The notes beneath the pieces were generated by a model. It did not search any database, was not told the DNA's origin, and saw only the letters and a list, made by a program, of their open reading frames with translations. 24,850 nt of DNA from Psychromonas sp. (GTDB lineage Bacteria; Pseudomonadota; Gammaproteobacteria; Enterobacterales; Psychromonadaceae). The stretch lies in NCBI GenBank assembly GCA_023145575.1, contig JAGLDN010000231.1, positions 1 to 24,850 of the forward strand. The letters run 5' to 3'. Within the stretch, counting starts at the first letter, position 1, and every line of letters begins with the position of its first letter. Shown one piece after another: positions 23,077 through 24,850 of this stretch. The position numbers and the translations under genes were made by a program.

Positions 23077-24279
23077 TTAAACAGTTAAACAGTTAAAATC
23101 AACAATCTGATCAACATCCTCTGAATAATCAATCCCGTCGATAGCAAAACCAAATAACTGTAAAAATTCTTCTTTATATGCTTTATAATCAGTGACTGAA
23201 AATAAATTTTCAGTGGTAATCTTTGGCCAAAGCACTAAGCATTTTTGTTGAATATCATCTCGCAATTCCCAATCATCAAGGCGCAACCTCCGTGAATCAT
23301 CTGTTGTGGCTACGCTACCATCGGATTTATAAAGCTGATCGTTAAATAAACGTAAAATCTGCTCTATACAACCTTCATGTACTCCCTCTTCTCTCATTAT
23401 TTTAAATATCGATGCAATATATAAAGGCATTGCAGGAATGGCTGAGCTCGCTTGTGTTACTACACTTTTTTGCACTGATACATAAGCTTCACCCGCTAGG
23501 CTCTCAAGTTGTGCTTGGATCGCCTTTGCTGCTCGATCTAAATCTATCTTAGCCTTACCTAGTGTACCATTCCAATAAATGGGCCATGTAAGCGCGGTAC
23601 CAATATAAGAATATGCAACAGTTTTAACACCCTGAGCAAGCACCCCAGCCTTGCCTAAAGCACTTAACCAAAGTTCCCAATCTTCTCCGCCCATCACAGT
23701 GACAGTATTGGCAATTTCTTCTTCACTCGCCGGCGCTATCGAGACTTCAATAATGGTATCTTTATCGGTATCAATCGCAGTTGAAACATAAGCTTCGCCA
23801 ATTGGTTTTAAACTTGAACGAATAATTTCTCCTGAATCTGGCATTTTTCGCACAGGCGAAGCAACAGAATATATGATAGCGTCAATTGTCCCGAGATCTT
23901 CTAGAATTATCTCAATAACTTTTTCTTTCATTTCGTGAGAAAAAGCATCTCCGTTAATGCTTTTTGCATATAAACCATCTGCTATTGCTTGTTTTTCAAA
24001 TGCAGCGCTGTTATACCAACCTGCCGAGCCAGTTTTACGCTCCGTTGCTGGTTTTTCAAAAAATACACCAAGGGTTGCAGCATCGCTACCATACGCTGCC
24101 GTTATACGGGATGACATGCCATAGCCTGTTGAAGCACCAATAATTAAAACTCGTTTTGGACCATTTATTATTTTTCCTGTGCGTTTGGTCTTCATAATTT
24201 GCGTATTGATATTTTTAGCACAACCCACAGGATGCGCTGTTGTACAAAGAAATCCACGTGTCTTTGATTTGATGATCAT
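23077..24279 (-). CDS. fabV: FabV-type trans-2-enoyl-ACP/CoA reductase (NADH)
   Basis: Reduces the trans-2 double bond of enoyl-ACP in the last step of each fatty-acid elongation cycle, with NADH. It is the triclosan-tolerant alternative to FabI. The 400 residues are the full family length. The conserved opening is MIIKSKTRGFLCTTAHPVGC. The cofactor motif GASTGYG is at 48-54, and the active-site pair is Tyr235 and Lys244 in the Tyr-x8-Lys spacing (PIYWNGTLGKAK), with VVTQASSAIP and LRLDDWELR further on. A GGAT site precedes the ATG. It is monocistronic, with mobile-element debris on both sides. The C-terminus ends CLTV next to a short aaacagtt tandem repeat. Confidence 0.97.
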   Translation of the reverse strand: MIIKSKTRGFLCTTAHPVGCAKNINTQIMKTKRTGKIINGPKRVLIIGASTGYGMSSRITAAYGSDAATLGVFFEKPATERKTGSAGWYNSAAFEKQAIADGLYAKSINGDAFSHEMKEKVIEIILEDLGTIDAIIYSVASPVRKMPDSGEIIRSSLKPIGEAYVSTAIDTDKDTIIEVSIAPASEEEIANTVTVMGGEDWELWLSALGKAGVLAQGVKTVAYSYIGTALTWPIYWNGTLGKAKIDLDRAAKAIQAQLESLAGEAYVSVQKSVVTQASSAIPAMPLYIASIFKIMREEGVHEGCIEQILRLFNDQLYKSDGSVATTDDSRRLRLDDWELRDDIQQKCLVLWPKITTENLFSVTDYKAYKEEFLQLFGFAIDGIDYSEDVDQIVDFNCLTV

Positions 24280-24653
24280 TTTTTATCCTTTATTCGAGAG
24301 AAAATTTTATTATTTTAAATTACTAATCAATATCGTCACCAAAATTCCCTCCCCCATTTGGGCACGTTTTTTGGACTTTAATGAGTTGATTTATATAGAG
24401 CCAAAAAGACTATTTTGAGTTTAAATAAAAATTGGCGAATGTGTTAACTAAAAACATTACATTAATATTGTCAGAAAAAATGACTAAATTCAAGGAGAAA
24501 TGAATGAGTTGAAGAAGAAAATTACGACGCATGAATTCAAGACTTTAAAAGCCATTGACTTTAACTCGTTATCAATAAAAATAACAAATTTAGCATGTCC
24601 TTAGATGAATAATGTAAAATTCGTAAGAGCCTTCACTTATTTTTTTAATGGAT
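24280..24653. other. Non-coding stretch upstream of fabV
   Basis: About 370 AT-rich bases. The fabV promoter must lie in the first part, but no clear -35/-10 pair was found. Only one tiny open frame (24500-24604) is present; otherwise nothing recognisable. Confidence 0.4.
24500..24604 (+). CDS. Possible 34-residue small ORF
   Basis: An ATG preceded by AAGGAG opens a 34-codon frame, MNELKKKITTHEFKTLKAID and onwards to NLACP. The spacing from site to start is only two bases, shorter than usual, and no family is recognised. It may be a chance frame or the start of a lost gene. Confidence 0.2.
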   Translation: MNELKKKITTHEFKTLKAIDFNSLSIKITNLACP

Positions 24654-24850
24654 CTATATCCATGTAACGTAAAAATGTAATCTCCGCCTTTAGATCGGAT
24701 GGCAGCGAGAGGCGCAACATAAGTTAATCGTTATTTTTTTACAATGTTGTAACGCAACGCAGCCTATCGAACGTAGCCTCACGAGGCTTGGCAACTTATA
24801 CCAATCTAGACCTTATAACATTTCTACTTAGAATGACTATTTAGGAATTA
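24654..24850 (+). mobile_element. Copy of the dispersed TIR element, cut by the window end
   Basis: It starts with tatatccatgtaacgtaaaa, close to the terminus at 9199. It shares GTTGTAACGCA, GGCAACTTATACCAA and TAGAATGACTAT-like blocks in the same order with 9199-9450. A short perfect hairpin, AGCCTC-AC-GAGGCT, lies in its middle. The right terminus is beyond the window. Confidence 0.65.

Noticed and set aside
1..24850. tRNA, rRNA, CRISPR array or prophage genes.
   Set aside because: No clover-leaf, rRNA-like block, regular repeat-spacer array or phage structural gene was seen on either strand by eye.

Overview
The window looks like a chromosomal segment of an AT-rich marine gammaproteobacterium. 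Psychromonas, Moritella or Colwellia-like is my guess from the gene set and the style of the dispersed repeats, not a proven placement. Core genes recognisable from their motifs are rluA, hldE, ftsY, rsmD and fabV. Between them lie accessory signalling, glycosyltransferase and mobile-element material.

Layout. 38-5298 (minus): two tandem paralogous TPR proteins with SPINDLY/OGT-type catalytic domains, differing by exactly three TPR units. 5587-6270 (plus): rluA. 6290-6901 (minus): an isochorismatase-fold hydrolase. 7205-8641 (minus): hldE with a probable terminator. 8688-9519: a decayed IS30-family element into which a 252-bp terminal-inverted-repeat element has inserted. 9587-11539 (plus): an unusual sensor kinase (degenerate receiver, cNMP-binding-like domain, kinase core), convergent with ftsY (minus). 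rsmD diverges from ftsY and overlaps the end of the next minus-strand gene. 13599-19804: a divergent four-gene set, with a NIT-like hybrid histidine kinase and a TPR-type response regulator on the minus strand, and a small PstS-like periplasmic protein and an outer-membrane porin-like protein on the plus strand.

19813-22457: a composite-looking structure in which two directly oriented, internally deleted IS30-family derivatives of about 300 bp flank one orphan 524-residue protein with hydrophobic helices. This is followed by an IS3-family OrfA remnant, a palindromic repeat, fabV (minus), and the start of another copy of the 252-bp element that runs off the window.

How the parts may work together. 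The divergent kinase/regulator and PstS-like/porin pairs plausibly form one envelope-sensing and uptake module. The paired OGT-like proteins plausibly modify cell proteins with GlcNAc or another sugar. The mobile-element remnants explain most non-coding stretches and sit against gene boundaries, where one end may supply part of the hldE promoter. No tRNA, rRNA or CRISPR array was seen.
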